Notes: generated by a model not told the origin, from the letters alone. Numbered from the stretch's first letter, positions 1-8,229 are shown. The stretch: DNA of 64,000 nucleotides from Simplicispira hankyongi (GCF_003570885.1 NZ_QXJC01000003.1:496001-560000); one strand, 5' to 3'. Numbers and translations are program-made.

Positions 1-474
1 CCGTTCAAGCCCAAGGACGCCGAACTGTTCTCCATCATCAGCAACTTCGACGCCACCTACAGCGCCTACAACGGCTACCAGGCGGGCATGGAGCGCTTCT
101 GGACGCTGAAATACCTGGAGCAGAACGGCATCACCGAATTGGAGGCCACGGTCTTCAAGGAAGGCCCCGGCGGCAGTTTTCTGGTGCGCGCCGATGCGTT
201 GCCCCTGGTCTTCCCGGTGCTGGGCGCGCAGAACCTGCCGCGCGGCGCGCGCCTGCTTGTGAAGCTCGGTGAGGTGGACGAAATCACGCTCGACCTGCAC
301 GGCACGGTGCTCGAACGCCTGGACGATCCGCTGGACACCAGCGACGACGGCCTGGTGGACGACGAGGGTGGCGACGATGGCGAGGACGGCGACAGCGCCG
401 TGGCCGGCCCGATTGCCATCGCGGTGGATATGAACGAACCCGAAGCGGCCCCGGCCGACGCTGCTGCGCCGTGA
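1..474 (+). CDS. RNB-domain exoribonuclease (RNase II family), C-terminal part
   Basis: The gene is cut by the window edge; the last 157 codons are visible. RNase II/R-type enzymes degrade single-stranded RNA processively from the 3' end in the cytoplasm. The visible part starts with a stretch reading PFKPKDAELFSIISNFDATY and continues through GMERFWTLKYL, which I recognise as the end of the RNB catalytic domain in the shortened betaproteobacterial RNase II family. The catalytic aspartates would lie upstream, outside the window. After this comes a small beta-rich S1-like region and a very acidic tail (about residues 110-135, rich in D and E). The stop codon overlaps the GTG start of the next gene (GTGA), so the two are probably co-transcribed. 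The family assignment rests on the conserved end of the domain only. Confidence 0.8.
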   Translation, partial: PFKPKDAELFSIISNFDATYSAYNGYQAGMERFWTLKYLEQNGITELEATVFKEGPGGSFLVRADALPLVFPVLGAQNLPRGARLLVKLGEVDEITLDLHGTVLERLDDPLDTSDDGLVDDEGGDDGEDGDSAVAGPIAIAVDMNEPEAAPADAAAP

Positions 475-1334
475 AACTGCCCGCCTCGCTCCGCACCTTC
501 AGCACGCTGCAAATCACGCTGGCGTTTTCGGTGCTGGCGCATGCGCTGCTGCTGTCGGTGCGCTTCGTCGCACCCGAGCAGTTCGACCGGGTGTTCCAGG
601 ACACGCCGCTGGAGGTGATCCTGGTCAACGCCCGCACCCATGAGCCGCCACCCGAGAAGGCCCAGGCCATTGCCCAGCAAACGCTTGCCGGCGGCGGCGA
701 GGCGGCCAAAGGCCGCGCCACCAGCCCCCTGCCCTACTCGGCCCTCACCCGTGTGGGCGACGATTTCGAAGACGCACAGAAAAAGGCCGACGCCCTGCTG
801 GAGCAGCAAACCCAGCTGCTCGCCCAACTGCGCCGCCAGGTCGCCGCGCTGCCCCCCCCCGACCCGCGCAAACCCGCCCAGAGCGAGGGCGAGAAAGCCC
901 AGGAAGAGCGCCGCCGCCAGCTCGTCAAGATCCTGGCGGAGATCGAGCGGCGCATCAACGAAGAAAACGCCCGCCCCAAGAAGCGCTACATCAGCCCCGC
1001 CACGCGCGAAGCGGCCTACGCCGTGTACTACGACGCCCTGCGCCGCAAGGTGGAAGACAAGGGCACGCTGAACTTTCCGGAGAAGGGCGGGCAAAAGCTC
1101 TATGGCGAGCTGACCATGATCGTCACCGTCAACCACGACGGCCGCGTGCTGGAAACCGAAATCGTCCAGGGCTCGGGCAACACCCTGCTGGACCACCGTG
1201 CCGAGGCGATTACCCGCGCCGCCGGCCCCTTTGGCCCCTTCACCGCCGAGATGCGTGCCAAGGCCGACCAGATCGCGGTCGTCTCGCGCTTCAAGTTCAC
1301 GCGCGACCAGACACTGACGACCGAAGTGCGATAG
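471..1334 (+). CDS. TonB-family (energy transducer-like) protein
   Basis: This is a 287-residue inner-membrane-anchored protein. One hydrophobic segment (about residues 12-32) follows a short basic N-terminus. Next comes a charged, coiled-coil-prone periplasmic stretch (about 95-165, rich in Q, R, E and K), and then a TonB-like C-terminal domain (about 195-287) with the pattern YGELTMIVTVNHDGRVLETEI and a final RFKF strand. Such proteins couple the proton gradient to outer-membrane receptors or act in envelope assembly. No exbB/exbD lies nearby and the usual long Pro-Lys linker is missing, so a classical TonB role is uncertain. It starts at GTG, overlapping the previous stop by 4 bp, and precedes aroE by about 60 bp. 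Confidence 0.75.
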   Translation: MKLPASLRTFSTLQITLAFSVLAHALLLSVRFVAPEQFDRVFQDTPLEVILVNARTHEPPPEKAQAIAQQTLAGGGEAAKGRATSPLPYSALTRVGDDFEDAQKKADALLEQQTQLLAQLRRQVAALPPPDPRKPAQSEGEKAQEERRRQLVKILAEIERRINEENARPKKRYISPATREAAYAVYYDALRRKVEDKGTLNFPEKGGQKLYGELTMIVTVNHDGRVLETEIVQGSGNTLLDHRAEAITRAAGPFGPFTAEMRAKADQIAVVSRFKFTRDQTLTTEVR

Positions 1335-1392
1335 CGCTCCCCGGCGTCCCTGGCGCATGCCAGCCAAGATGCCTGCGCCAGGAAGAAACACC

Positions 1393-2268
1393 ATGACGTC
1401 ATCCGCCCCATCCGTCGATCTGTACTGCGTGCTCGGCAACCCCATTGCCCACAGCCGCTCGCCCTGGATTCACACCCGCTTTGCCGAACTGACGGGTGAG
1501 CGCCTGCGCTACGAGGCGCGCCTGGTGCCGCTGGACGGCTTTGCGCCCGCCATTGCCCGGCTCGCCGCCGAGGGCGCGCGCGGCTGCAACGTCACCGTGC
1601 CCTTCAAGCTCGAAGCCGTGGCCGCCGCCACCCGGTGCAGCGAACGCGTGCAACTGGCGGGCGCGGCCAACACGCTGAGTTTCGTGAACGGCGCCGTCCT
1701 GGCCGACAACACCGACGGCCTGGGCCTGGTGGCCGACATTGCCCGCAATGCCGGTTTTGGCATTGCCGGGCGCGACGTGCTGCTGATCGGTGCCGGCGGC
1801 GCCGCGGCCGGGACGCTGGCCCCACTGCTGGCAGCCGGCCCGCGCCGCGTGGTGGTGGCCAACCGCACGCTGGCCCGCGCCGAGGCGCTGGTGCGCGCCC
1901 ACAGACCGCTGGCTTTGCTACACAAAACAGAGCTGCTAGCGCAATCCACACAAGCGCTGGAGCATGATTTTGACCTCATTATCAACGCCACGGCAAGCAG
2001 CCTGGCGGGCGACGTGGTACCGGTGCCGGCGCGGGTGCTGCGCCCCGGCAGCCTGGCCTACGACATGATGTACGGCCCAGCGGCCCAGGGCTTTCTCGAC
2101 TGGGCCACTGCCGGCGGGGCGCAGGCGCGCGACGGCCTGGGCATGCTGGTGGAGCAGGCAGCAGAAGCCTTTGCCCTCTGGCGCGGCGTGCGCCCGCCCA
2201 GCGCGCAGGTGCTGCAGGAGATGCGCACTGCAAGCGCCGCCGCAGCGACCGGCGCAGCGCGGCCATGA
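1393..2268 (+). CDS. aroE: Shikimate dehydrogenase AroE
   Basis: This 291-residue enzyme reduces 3-dehydroshikimate to shikimate with NADPH in aromatic amino-acid synthesis. The shikimate-binding HSRSP motif is at residues 20-24. The catalytic Lys is K72 in the NVTVPFK stretch, with the paired Asp D108 in DNTDG. The Rossmann GAGGAA loop follows at about 132-137. The start was chosen at 1393 because an AGGAAG Shine-Dalgarno lies 8 bp upstream; an in-frame ATG at 1357 has no such site. Residues about 178-194 are encoded by a diverged copy of the dispersed palindromic repeat (1924-1973), in the strand-helix region before the INAT motif, and the reading frame is intact. The stop overlaps the mtgA start (ATGA). 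Confidence 0.95.
   Translation: MTSSAPSVDLYCVLGNPIAHSRSPWIHTRFAELTGERLRYEARLVPLDGFAPAIARLAAEGARGCNVTVPFKLEAVAAATRCSERVQLAGAANTLSFVNGAVLADNTDGLGLVADIARNAGFGIAGRDVLLIGAGGAAAGTLAPLLAAGPRRVVVANRTLARAEALVRAHRPLALLHKTELLAQSTQALEHDFDLIINATASSLAGDVVPVPARVLRPGSLAYDMMYGPAAQGFLDWATAGGAQARDGLGMLVEQAAEAFALWRGVRPPSAQVLQEMRTASAAAATGAARP
1924..1973 (+). repeat. Dispersed palindromic repeat, copy 1 (inside aroE, diverged)
   Basis: The arms GCTGCTAGCGC and AAGCGCTGGAG, with flanks AAAACA and ATTTTGA, match the family consensus, but the loop is changed. It is translated in a different frame from the other coding copies. Confidence 0.65.
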
Positions 2269-2996
2269 AAGCCGTTTGGCGCTGGGTGGCACTGGTGGCC
2301 ATGGCGTTGGTCGCGCTGCAGCTCTTCTTCGTGCTGCGCATTGCCGCTATGGCCGTGGTGGACCCGCAATCGACCAGTTTTCAGCGCAGCGAGATCTGGG
2401 CCCAACTGCACGGTGGCGGCTTGCACTGGCACCAGCAATGGCTGCCGTACGCGCAGATTGCCGAGCCCCTGAAACGCGCGGTGATCGCCTCGGAGGACGA
2501 CGGGTTCGTCAACCACGACGGCGTCGACTGGAACGCCATCGAAAAGGCCTGGGAGCGCAACAACCGCGCCGAGCAGCAGGCCGCCAAGGCCAGCGCCCGC
2601 GCGCCGGACCGCCCGGTGCGAGCCGCCAAGATCCGCGGCGGCTCCACCATCACGCAGCAACTGGCCAAGAACCTGCTGCTCTCGGGCGAGCGCACGCTGC
2701 TGCGCAAGGGCCAGGAATTCGTGTTGACCATGCTGCTGGAGCGACTGCTCTCCAAGCAGCGCATCCTGGAGATGTACCTCAACAGCGTGGAATGGGGCGA
2801 CGGCGTCTTTGGCGCCGAGGCAGCGGCGCAGCGCTACTACAGGAAAAGCGCCAGCCGCCTGAACAGCCAGGAAGCCGCGCGCCTGGCCGTCATGCTGCCG
2901 GCGCCCAAGCGCTTCGAGAAAAACCCCGGCTCGGCCTACATCGCCGGGCGCACGCGCACCATCCTGGGACGCATGGCCAGCGCGGAGCTTCCTTAG
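2265..2996 (+). CDS. mtgA: Monofunctional peptidoglycan transglycosylase MtgA
   Basis: This 243-residue inner-membrane enzyme polymerises lipid II into glycan strands on the periplasmic side. An N-terminal membrane anchor lies at about residues 7-30. The GT51 domain follows, with motif 1 SEDDGFVNHDG (catalytic Glu E77), the RGGSTITQQLAKN motif, the RKGQEF...LLSKQRILEMYLN stretch and the VEWGDGVFGAEAAAQRYY motif. There is no transpeptidase domain and the length is normal for MtgA. It overlaps aroE by 4 bp and ends 2 bp from the convergent FAH gene. The aroE-mtgA pair is common in this family. Confidence 0.95.
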   Translation: MKAVWRWVALVAMALVALQLFFVLRIAAMAVVDPQSTSFQRSEIWAQLHGGGLHWHQQWLPYAQIAEPLKRAVIASEDDGFVNHDGVDWNAIEKAWERNNRAEQQAAKASARAPDRPVRAAKIRGGSTITQQLAKNLLLSGERTLLRKGQEFVLTMLLERLLSKQRILEMYLNSVEWGDGVFGAEAAAQRYYRKSASRLNSQEAARLAVMLPAPKRFEKNPGSAYIAGRTRTILGRMASAELP

Positions 2997-2998
2997 GG

Positions 2999-3841
2999 TT
3001 ACATCAGTTGCTGGCGCTGCCGGCCCAGGCCTTCGATCTCCAGCTCCACCACGTCGCCCGCCTGCAGGTACGGGAAACGCCCCGACATCGCCACGCCCTC
3101 GGGCGTGCCGGTGAGGATGACGTCGCCGGGCTCCAGCACCAGGTACTGCGAGAGGTCGTGCACGATCTGGTCCACGTTGAAAATCATGTCGCGGGTCGAG
3201 GAATCCTGGCGCGGCTCGCCATTCACCCAGGAGCGGATGCGCAGACCGTCTGGCGAGATTTCATCGGACGTGACCAGCATGGGGCCGAGGGGGCAGAAGC
3301 CGGGCAGCGACTTGCCTTTGCCCCACTGCGAGCCGCTGCGCTCGAGCTGAAACATCCGCTCAGAGAGGTCGTTGGCGACGCAATAGCCGGCAATGTGCGC
3401 CCGGGCGGCCGCCACCGAGGGCAGGTAGCTGGCGCGCTGGCCGATGACCACTGCCAGCTCCACCTCCCAATCGATGCGCGTGGCGCCGCGCGGCACGGCC
3501 ACCGCGTCGTTCGGGCCGGCCAGGGTGTTGGGGTGCTTGAAGAACAGCACTGGCTGCTGCGGCGCCGGCATGCCGGACTCCGCCGCGTGCGCCGCGTAGT
3601 TGAGCCCGATACACAGCAGCGCCTGCGGCCGCGCCACCGGCGCGCCCACGCGCAGGGCCTGGGCGTCGTGCACCTGGGGAAGCTCGCCGCGCTGCAGCGC
3701 CTGTGCAACGCGCTCTGCACCTTGCGCACTCCAGAACGCGCCGTCGATATCCGCCGTCACGGCACGCAGGTCGAAATACTGCCCCTGCCACAGGGCCACG
3801 GGGATTTCCTGGCCCATGGGGCCAAGGCGGAGAAATTGCAT
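2999..3841 (-). CDS. Fumarylacetoacetate hydrolase (FAH) family protein
   Basis: This 280-residue enzyme belongs to the family of Mg2+/Mn2+-dependent C-C bond hydrolases and isomerases that act on 2,4-diketo acids in aromatic compound breakdown. Visible family motifs are GLNYAAHAAES at about 78-88, the metal-ligand region DWEVELAVVIG, and NDLSERMFQ. The C-terminal stretch LEPGDVILTGTPEGVAM closes the fold. The exact substrate cannot be read from sequence; ureidoglycolate lyase-like or acylpyruvase activity are both possible. It lies downstream of the broken SRPBCC gene on the same strand with an 84-bp gap. Confidence 0.88.
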   Translation of the reverse strand: MQFLRLGPMGQEIPVALWQGQYFDLRAVTADIDGAFWSAQGAERVAQALQRGELPQVHDAQALRVGAPVARPQALLCIGLNYAAHAAESGMPAPQQPVLFFKHPNTLAGPNDAVAVPRGATRIDWEVELAVVIGQRASYLPSVAAARAHIAGYCVANDLSERMFQLERSGSQWGKGKSLPGFCPLGPMLVTSDEISPDGLRIRSWVNGEPRQDSSTRDMIFNVDQIVHDLSQYLVLEPGDVILTGTPEGVAMSGRFPYLQAGDVVELEIEGLGRQRQQLM

Positions 3842-3925
3842 GGTCTCTTTCTTATGTCAGCAGGAAAAATAGGAAGCACCCAAAAGGCCAAGGGGCCCAA
3901 AGGGGCTAAAGACTTGGGCCCGCGC

Positions 3926-4634
3926 TCAACCGGTGATCTGCGGCTCCACCAGCAGCGCCAGCTGCACCAGCGATTCCTGCCAACCCAGCAGGCATTGGTC
4001 CACCGGGATCACGGCCGGCAGCCCCTCTTGCAGCACATTGAGTTCCGTGCCGCAGCCCACGGCGCGCAATTGCACGGTGGTCTGCATGTCGCCAGGCAAA
4101 TTCGGATCATCAAACCGGTCGGTGTAACGGATGCGCTCGCCAGGCACCAGTTCCAGATAGGTGCCGCCAAAGCTGTGCTTCTCGCCCCTGCCGAAGTTAG
4201 GGCCTGTTAACACTATGCAAGGGGTCGCGAAGGTCATCAGAGCCTGCCCATCAAGGCGCGCGACGCAGTGCGTGCGTCCGCACGCTCAAGGAGCGCAACG
4301 CCGAGGGACGGGCTCTGGTGACCTTCCCTTCGGGTTGCCTCGCAAAGGGGCCGTCTGCAGCGTTGCCCGCGCTTGCAAGGCACCAGCCTTGCTGTGCACG
4401 TGTGCCTTGCATACAGCCCCTTTGCGGGGCAACGCGATCCCCTTGCATAGTGTTAACAGGCCCTAATGCCATGCGGTAGTGGCCACCCACGCGGGCGTCC
4501 ATGTGCTCCACCGTGCAAGTGAAACCATGCGGCGGAAGCCATTTGGCCATGGCGGCTGGGTCGAGAAACGCGCGGTAAACGCGCTCGGGGCTGGCGCGCA
4601 GCACGCGCTGCAGGCGGACGGTGCCGGTCTCCAT
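3926..4634 (-). pseudogene. SRPBCC/AHSA1-type protein gene, disrupted by an inverted-repeat element
   Basis: The two halves of one gene are separated by a 264-bp element at 4200-4463. The N-terminal half (from ATG at 4634, with a GAGGAG ribosome site just upstream) reads through RVLRASPERVYRAFLDP and ends at VGGHYRMA. The C-terminal half resumes at NFGRGEKHSFGGTYLELVP and ends LLGWQESLVQLALLVEP. Joined, they give a complete Aha1/START-like lipid-cavity protein of the size typical for this family, whose cellular role is not established. Removing the element with a 2-bp TA duplication does not restore the frame: about 4 bases of the expected gene are missing at the junction. The gene is therefore probably dead. 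Translation of the first half would run on into the element. Confidence 0.88.
4200..4463. mobile_element. 264-bp MITE-like element with 25-30 bp terminal inverted repeats
   Basis: Both ends read GGGCCTGTTAACACTATGCA followed by AGGGG, a perfect 25-bp inverted repeat extended by TCGCG after a 1-base indel. TA dinucleotides flank both ends (4198-4199 and 4464-4465) and may be the target duplication. A second, inner inverted repeat CGCAAAGGGGC is at 4341-4351 and 4416-4426. There is no transposase gene inside, so it would need a helper element elsewhere. It interrupts the SRPBCC gene. Confidence 0.85.
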
Positions 4635-4748
4635 GTCAGGCTCCTCAAGAATCGGATGGCTTCATTTTGCAGGGACGCAGGCCGCGCTGCAATCGTCCCC
4701 GTATCATGGCCGGCGCACGCCCACCGCGTTTCCCATGCACCAAAATTT

Positions 4749-4809
4749 TTGGTCAAATCGACCTGTAGCGCTTATCCCATAAGCGCAAATAGCTCACTAT
4801 TCAATAGCA
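4749..4809 (-). repeat. Dispersed palindromic repeat, copy 2 (abuts ruvC start)
   Basis: The core TAGCGCTTATCCCATAAGCGC is flanked by AGCTCACTATTCAATAG, in reverse orientation. It ends one or two bases before the ruvC ATG and takes up the whole upstream region where a ribosome site would be expected. Confidence 0.85.
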
Positions 4810-4810
4810 A

Positions 4811-5359
4811 ATGCGCATACTCGGCATCGACCCTGGCCTGCAGACCACGGGCTTTGGCGTCGTCGACGTGGACGGCCACAAGCTCGCCTACGTGGCCAGC
4901 GGAACCATCCGCACCACGCAGCTCGCGCTGGGCGATCTGCCGGGGCGCCTGAAGGTCTTGTTCGACGGCATCAGCGAGGTGGTGGCGCGCTACCAGCCCG
5001 ACGTGGCGACCGTGGAGATCGTGTTCGTCAACGTCAACCCGCAGTCCACCCTGCTGCTCGGCCAGGCGCGCGGTGCGGCCATCACCGCGCTGGTGGCACG
5101 CGACCTTCCGGTGGCCGAATACACCGCCCTGCAAATGAAAAAAGCGGTCGTCGGCCACGGCCGCGCTGCCAAAAGCCAGGTGCAGGAGATGGTGCGCCGA
5201 CTGCTCAACCTGCCCGGCCTGCCCGGAACCGATGCGGCGGATGCCCTTGGCATGGCCATCACCCATGCCCATGCCGGGGCCGCCATGGCGCGGCTGGGCG
5301 AAGCGGCTACGCTCCACCGCCGCCAGCACGCGATGTACAAGGGCGGACGCAGCTACTGA
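4811..5359 (+). CDS. ruvC: Holliday junction endodeoxyribonuclease RuvC
   Basis: This 182-residue dimeric nuclease cuts Holliday junctions symmetrically during recombinational repair, with RuvAB. The RNase H-like fold carries the acidic catalytic set D7 (GIDPG), E69 (VEIVFVN), D141 and D144 ([12 protein letters not shown]). The basic loop [15 protein letters not shown] contacts DNA. ruvA and ruvB are not in the window. A copy of the dispersed repeat runs right up to the start codon and I see no Shine-Dalgarno sequence, so the start is chosen from the protein (MRILGIDPG is the usual N-terminus). It converges on the GGDEF gene with a 13-bp gap. Confidence 0.96.
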   Translation: MRILGIDPGLQTTGFGVVDVDGHKLAYVASGTIRTTQLALGDLPGRLKVLFDGISEVVARYQPDVATVEIVFVNVNPQSTLLLGQARGAAITALVARDLPVAEYTALQMKKAVVGHGRAAKSQVQEMVRRLLNLPGLPGTDAADALGMAITHAHAGAAMARLGEAATLHRRQHAMYKGGRSY

Positions 5360-5372
5360 CGCTGGCCGCGGA

Positions 5373-6779
5373 TCAAGCCGAAAAGCGCGTGCCCCCGTGC
5401 GCTGGCTCGGATGCCAGCGGCGCATCACCGCGCACCTGGTTACCGCCCTCCTGCTTGGAGAGGTACATGCTGCGATCGGCATGACCGAGCAAGGCCGCCG
5501 CGTCACCACCATCGTCGGGATAAAGCGCCGTGCCAATGCTGGGATGCATGTGCAGCACGCTGCCCTCCAGATCGAACGGATGGGCGAAAGCGGCCAATAC
5601 TTTCTGCGCCACCGTCCGGGCGTGTTCCTTCTGGCGCCCGCTCTCGAGCAGCACCACGAATTCATCGCCACCCAGGCGTGCCACGGTGTCGGAGGCGCGC
5701 ACACAGCCTTGCAGGCGCCCGGCGACCCGTTGCAGCAAAAGGTCGCCCATGGCGTGCCCCAGGCTGTCGTTCACGCGCTTGAAATCGTCCAGATCGACAA
5801 ACAGCAGCGACACCAGCGTGCCATCGCGGCGCGCACGCGCCAGGGCAATCTGCAAGCGGTCCATCAGCACCATGCGATTGGGCAAGCGGGTGAGCGCGTC
5901 GAACTGCGCCATCTGCTGCAGGCGCTCGTGCGTTTGCTTGCGCTCGATGGCGGTAGCCACCTGGGTCGAGACGAACTGCAAAAGCTCCTGATCCGTGGAC
6001 GTGTAACCCCCCTCTTCGCCGTAGCTCTGCAGCACCAGAACGCCGATCACGCCGCTCTCGGAGCGCAAAGGCACGCCAAGCCAGTACCGTGCCTGGGACG
6101 CCATATCGGCAGGCGGTACCGGTGCGGACACCCCATGGCGAGCGTCTGGCGTGATCAGCAAGGTGCTGGCGGTGCGAACCACCTCGGCGCAGCGCGAATC
6201 GCTGCACCGAGGTGCGCTGGGCGCTGCCGCATGCGCGTTGGCATGGTAGGCATAGCGCAGCTCGCCATTGGTGGGATCGCGCAGCACCACCGAGAAGTTG
6301 GTTGCCACCACCAGCCGCCCGATGATTCCGTGGATGTGCTCAAAGAGCGACTCCAGGTTTTGTGCGGCATGCGCGGCTTCCGAGATGGCATAAAGCGCTG
6401 CCTGCCGGGTCTCGTGCTGCTTGCGCTCGGTGATGTCGTGCGCCACCGCCAGACGCACCTGCCGGTCGGGCAGCCAGCGTGCGGTCCAGAGGATGTGGGC
6501 AATGCGCCCGTCCTTGCGCAGGTAGCGGTTTTCAAACTGCAACTGCAAATCGCCCGCCATGATGCTGGCGACCTGGCCCTGCGTGGCGGCCTGGTCCTCG
6601 GGGTGCAACATATCGAGCATGCGCCGGCCCACGACTTCCTGCGGCGTGTAGCCAAAGATGCGCTCGAACGCGGCGCTGACGAAAACAATCCTGCTGTCTG
6701 CCTGCACGATGCATACGGCATCGAGCAGCAGGTCGATCACCTTCAGGGAAGAAATGTCGTGCATGAAACAGTCGTGCAA
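5373..6779 (-). CDS. PAS-GAF-GGDEF diguanylate cyclase
   Basis: This 468-residue predicted cytoplasmic sensor-enzyme makes cyclic di-GMP from two GTP. A PAS domain with its PAC extension covers about residues 10-120 (IFGYTPQEVVGRRMLDMLHPED, then DITERK). A GAF-like domain covers about 130-285 and the GGDEF domain about 290-455. The active-site motif GGDEF is at 370-374. The product-inhibition I-site RASD is at 361-364, exactly five residues before it, so feedback control is likely. No EAL domain and no membrane segment are seen. Two cysteines in RCSDSRCAEV of the GAF domain are worth noting. The signal sensed is unknown. It is probably a single-gene unit. Confidence 0.93.
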   Translation of the reverse strand: MHDCFMHDISSLKVIDLLLDAVCIVQADSRIVFVSAAFERIFGYTPQEVVGRRMLDMLHPEDQAATQGQVASIMAGDLQLQFENRYLRKDGRIAHILWTARWLPDRQVRLAVAHDITERKQHETRQAALYAISEAAHAAQNLESLFEHIHGIIGRLVVATNFSVVLRDPTNGELRYAYHANAHAAAPSAPRCSDSRCAEVVRTASTLLITPDARHGVSAPVPPADMASQARYWLGVPLRSESGVIGVLVLQSYGEEGGYTSTDQELLQFVSTQVATAIERKQTHERLQQMAQFDALTRLPNRMVLMDRLQIALARARRDGTLVSLLFVDLDDFKRVNDSLGHAMGDLLLQRVAGRLQGCVRASDTVARLGGDEFVVLLESGRQKEHARTVAQKVLAAFAHPFDLEGSVLHMHPSIGTALYPDDGGDAAALLGHADRSMYLSKQEGGNQVRGDAPLASEPAHGGTRFSA

Positions 6780-6855
6780 GGGCTCGGCAGTGGATGACGG
6801 GCCATTGTGCCGGTCTGCGCCGCACTGCGCTGGCGCCTGCCAGAACTGGCTGCGC

Positions 6856-7299
6856 CTACCGCTCTGCGGGCAAGGCCAGCGTCAGCGTGGCTGCAGCGCC
6901 AGAGGGACCGAGGCGCGCCTCGCGCGGCCCCAGTGCCTGGAGCACCAGATCACCATCCACGCGCGCGCCCACACGGAACGGTTTCGCGGGTTGCCCGGCG
7001 ACGGCAATCAACGCCGCGCCGCCGGTGCCATCCCGGTCGGTGAGCACGCCCAGCAGGGCATAGCGGCTGCCGGCCGTGGTGGCCGCGCCGGGCGCCGGGG
7101 GGGACGGCACCGCGCCCAGCAGCCTTGCTATCGCCTGCACATCCGGCGCGGCGACGGGAGCGGGGCTGGCGGGTGCCGCCGGTGGGGACACCGGCGTGCT
7201 CAGGCGCAAGCCCCAGAACACCGCGCTGGCGGCCGCCAGCGCCCACAGGGCAAGCGTGCTCAGGCGCACGGGCCAGGGGCTGGGGGTAAGGCGGCTCAT
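6856..7299 (-). CDS. gspC: Type II secretion protein GspC (short, HR domain only)
   Basis: This 147-residue protein has a single membrane helix (about residues 12-30), an Ala/Pro-rich periplasmic linker (about 35-60) and a C-terminal homology-region-like domain (about 75-147, starting SRYALLGVLTD and ending in ATLTLALP). GspC links the inner-membrane assembly platform to the secretin. No PDZ or coiled-coil domain follows, so this is the short form. It is transcribed away from gspG, so the 59 bp between them must hold two promoters. The ATG at 7299 was chosen as it directly precedes the basic and hydrophobic N-terminus; an alternative start lies 54 bp upstream. The identification rests mainly on position and architecture. 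Confidence 0.78.
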   Translation of the reverse strand: MSRLTPSPWPVRLSTLALWALAAASAVFWGLRLSTPVSPPAAPASPAPVAAPDVQAIARLLGAVPSPPAPGAATTAGSRYALLGVLTDRDGTGGAALIAVAGQPAKPFRVGARVDGDLVLQALGPREARLGPSGAAATLTLALPAER

Positions 7300-7358
7300 C
7301 GCACGATTATCATTCAGCGCACACGCAACCCGGCGCTCTTGCGCCCGCCCCAACCTCC

Positions 7359-7808
7359 ATGACCCTTGCTCTCAACCTTGCCCGAACCGCACGCCGGCGC
7401 CTCGCTGCCGGTTTCACCCTGATCGAGCTGATGGTGGTGCTGGTGATCATCGGTGTGCTGGCCGCGCTGATCGTGCCCAACGTGCTCGACCGCGCCGACG
7501 ATGCCCGCACCACGGCCGCGCGCACCGACGTGACCAACCTGATGCAGGCGCTCAAGCTCTACCGCCTGGACAACCAGCGCTACCCCACCGCCGAGCAGGG
7601 CCTGCAGGCGCTGGTGGCGCGGCCCAGCTCCGGCCCGCCGCCCGCCAACTGGAAGCCGTACCTGGAAAAGCTCCCCAACGACCCCTGGGGCCGGCCCTAC
7701 CAGTACCTGAACCCTGGCATCAAGGGCGAGGTGGACGTGATGTCCTTTGGCGCCGACGGCCAATCGGGAGGCGAAGGCAAGGATGCGGATATTGGCAGCT
7801 GGCAGTAA
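7359..7808 (+). CDS. gspG: Type II secretion major pseudopilin GspG
   Basis: This 149-residue protein is the main subunit of the periplasmic pseudopilus that pushes substrates through the secretin. A class III prepilin signal with cleavage after G18 gives mature F-TLIELMVV with Glu at +5. The C-terminal part has the GspG calcium-site region (NDPWGRPYQYLNPG through FGADGQSGGEG) typical of this subunit. The prepilin peptidase (GspO/PilD) is not in this window and would be shared with type IV pili elsewhere. It is the first gene of the gspGHIJKLMNDE run and overlaps gspH by 26 bp. Confidence 0.96.
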   Translation: MTLALNLARTARRRLAAGFTLIELMVVLVIIGVLAALIVPNVLDRADDARTTAARTDVTNLMQALKLYRLDNQRYPTAEQGLQALVARPSSGPPPANWKPYLEKLPNDPWGRPYQYLNPGIKGEVDVMSFGADGQSGGEGKDADIGSWQ

Positions 7809-8229
7809 AAAGCCCAACGGTTTTACCCTGCTGGAGCTGCTGCTCGTCATCAGCATCATGGCCCTGGCCACGGCCGGGGTGTCGCTGGTGCTGCGCGATC
7901 CGTCCGAAACCCAGCTGGAGCGCGAGGCCGACCGCCTGGCGGCGCTGCTGGAAGGGGCGCGGGCGCAGTCGCGGGCGGCCGGGGTGCCGGTGCGCTGGCG
8001 CCTGGCGCCCAATGGATTTCACTTTGACGGTCTGCCGGCCAGCAGCACCCTGCCCACGCAGTGGCTGGACCCCAATACGCGCGCTTTCGTCCCCGCCCCG
8101 CTGCTGCTGGGGCCGGAGCCGCTGATTCCACCGCAAACCGTGGTACTAAGCCAGGCCAGCCACCCGGAGCGGCGCTTGCAAGTGGCGACCGATGGCCTGC
8201 GGCCCTTTGCCGTGCAGGCTGCGCCTTGA
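7783..8229 (+). CDS. gspH: Type II secretion minor pseudopilin GspH
   Basis: This 148-residue protein is a minor subunit at or near the pseudopilus tip. The prepilin motif NG-FTLLELLLVISIMALA gives cleavage after G13 with Glu at +5. The body is short and beta-rich, and ends in a hydrophobic strand. The ATG at 7783 was chosen because it gives a normal 13-residue leader; it lies inside the 3' end of gspG. The stop overlaps the gspI start. Confidence 0.9.
   Translation: MRILAAGSKKPNGFTLLELLLVISIMALATAGVSLVLRDPSETQLEREADRLAALLEGARAQSRAAGVPVRWRLAPNGFHFDGLPASSTLPTQWLDPNTRAFVPAPLLLGPEPLIPPQTVVLSQASHPERRLQVATDGLRPFAVQAAP

Noticed and set aside
75-1445. A 456-codon minus-strand frame opposite the TonB-like gene
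   Set aside because: It lies opposite a gene run with overlapping starts and stops and shows no known motifs.
4251-4463. A reading frame running from the SRPBCC start into the element
   Set aside because: It is only run-on translation into the element; the peptide has no similarity to the normal C-terminal half.
8061-8228. A 56-codon upstream extension of gspI
   Set aside because: It overlaps gspH in another frame and would place 68 residues before the prepilin cleavage site, against a normal leader of 12.
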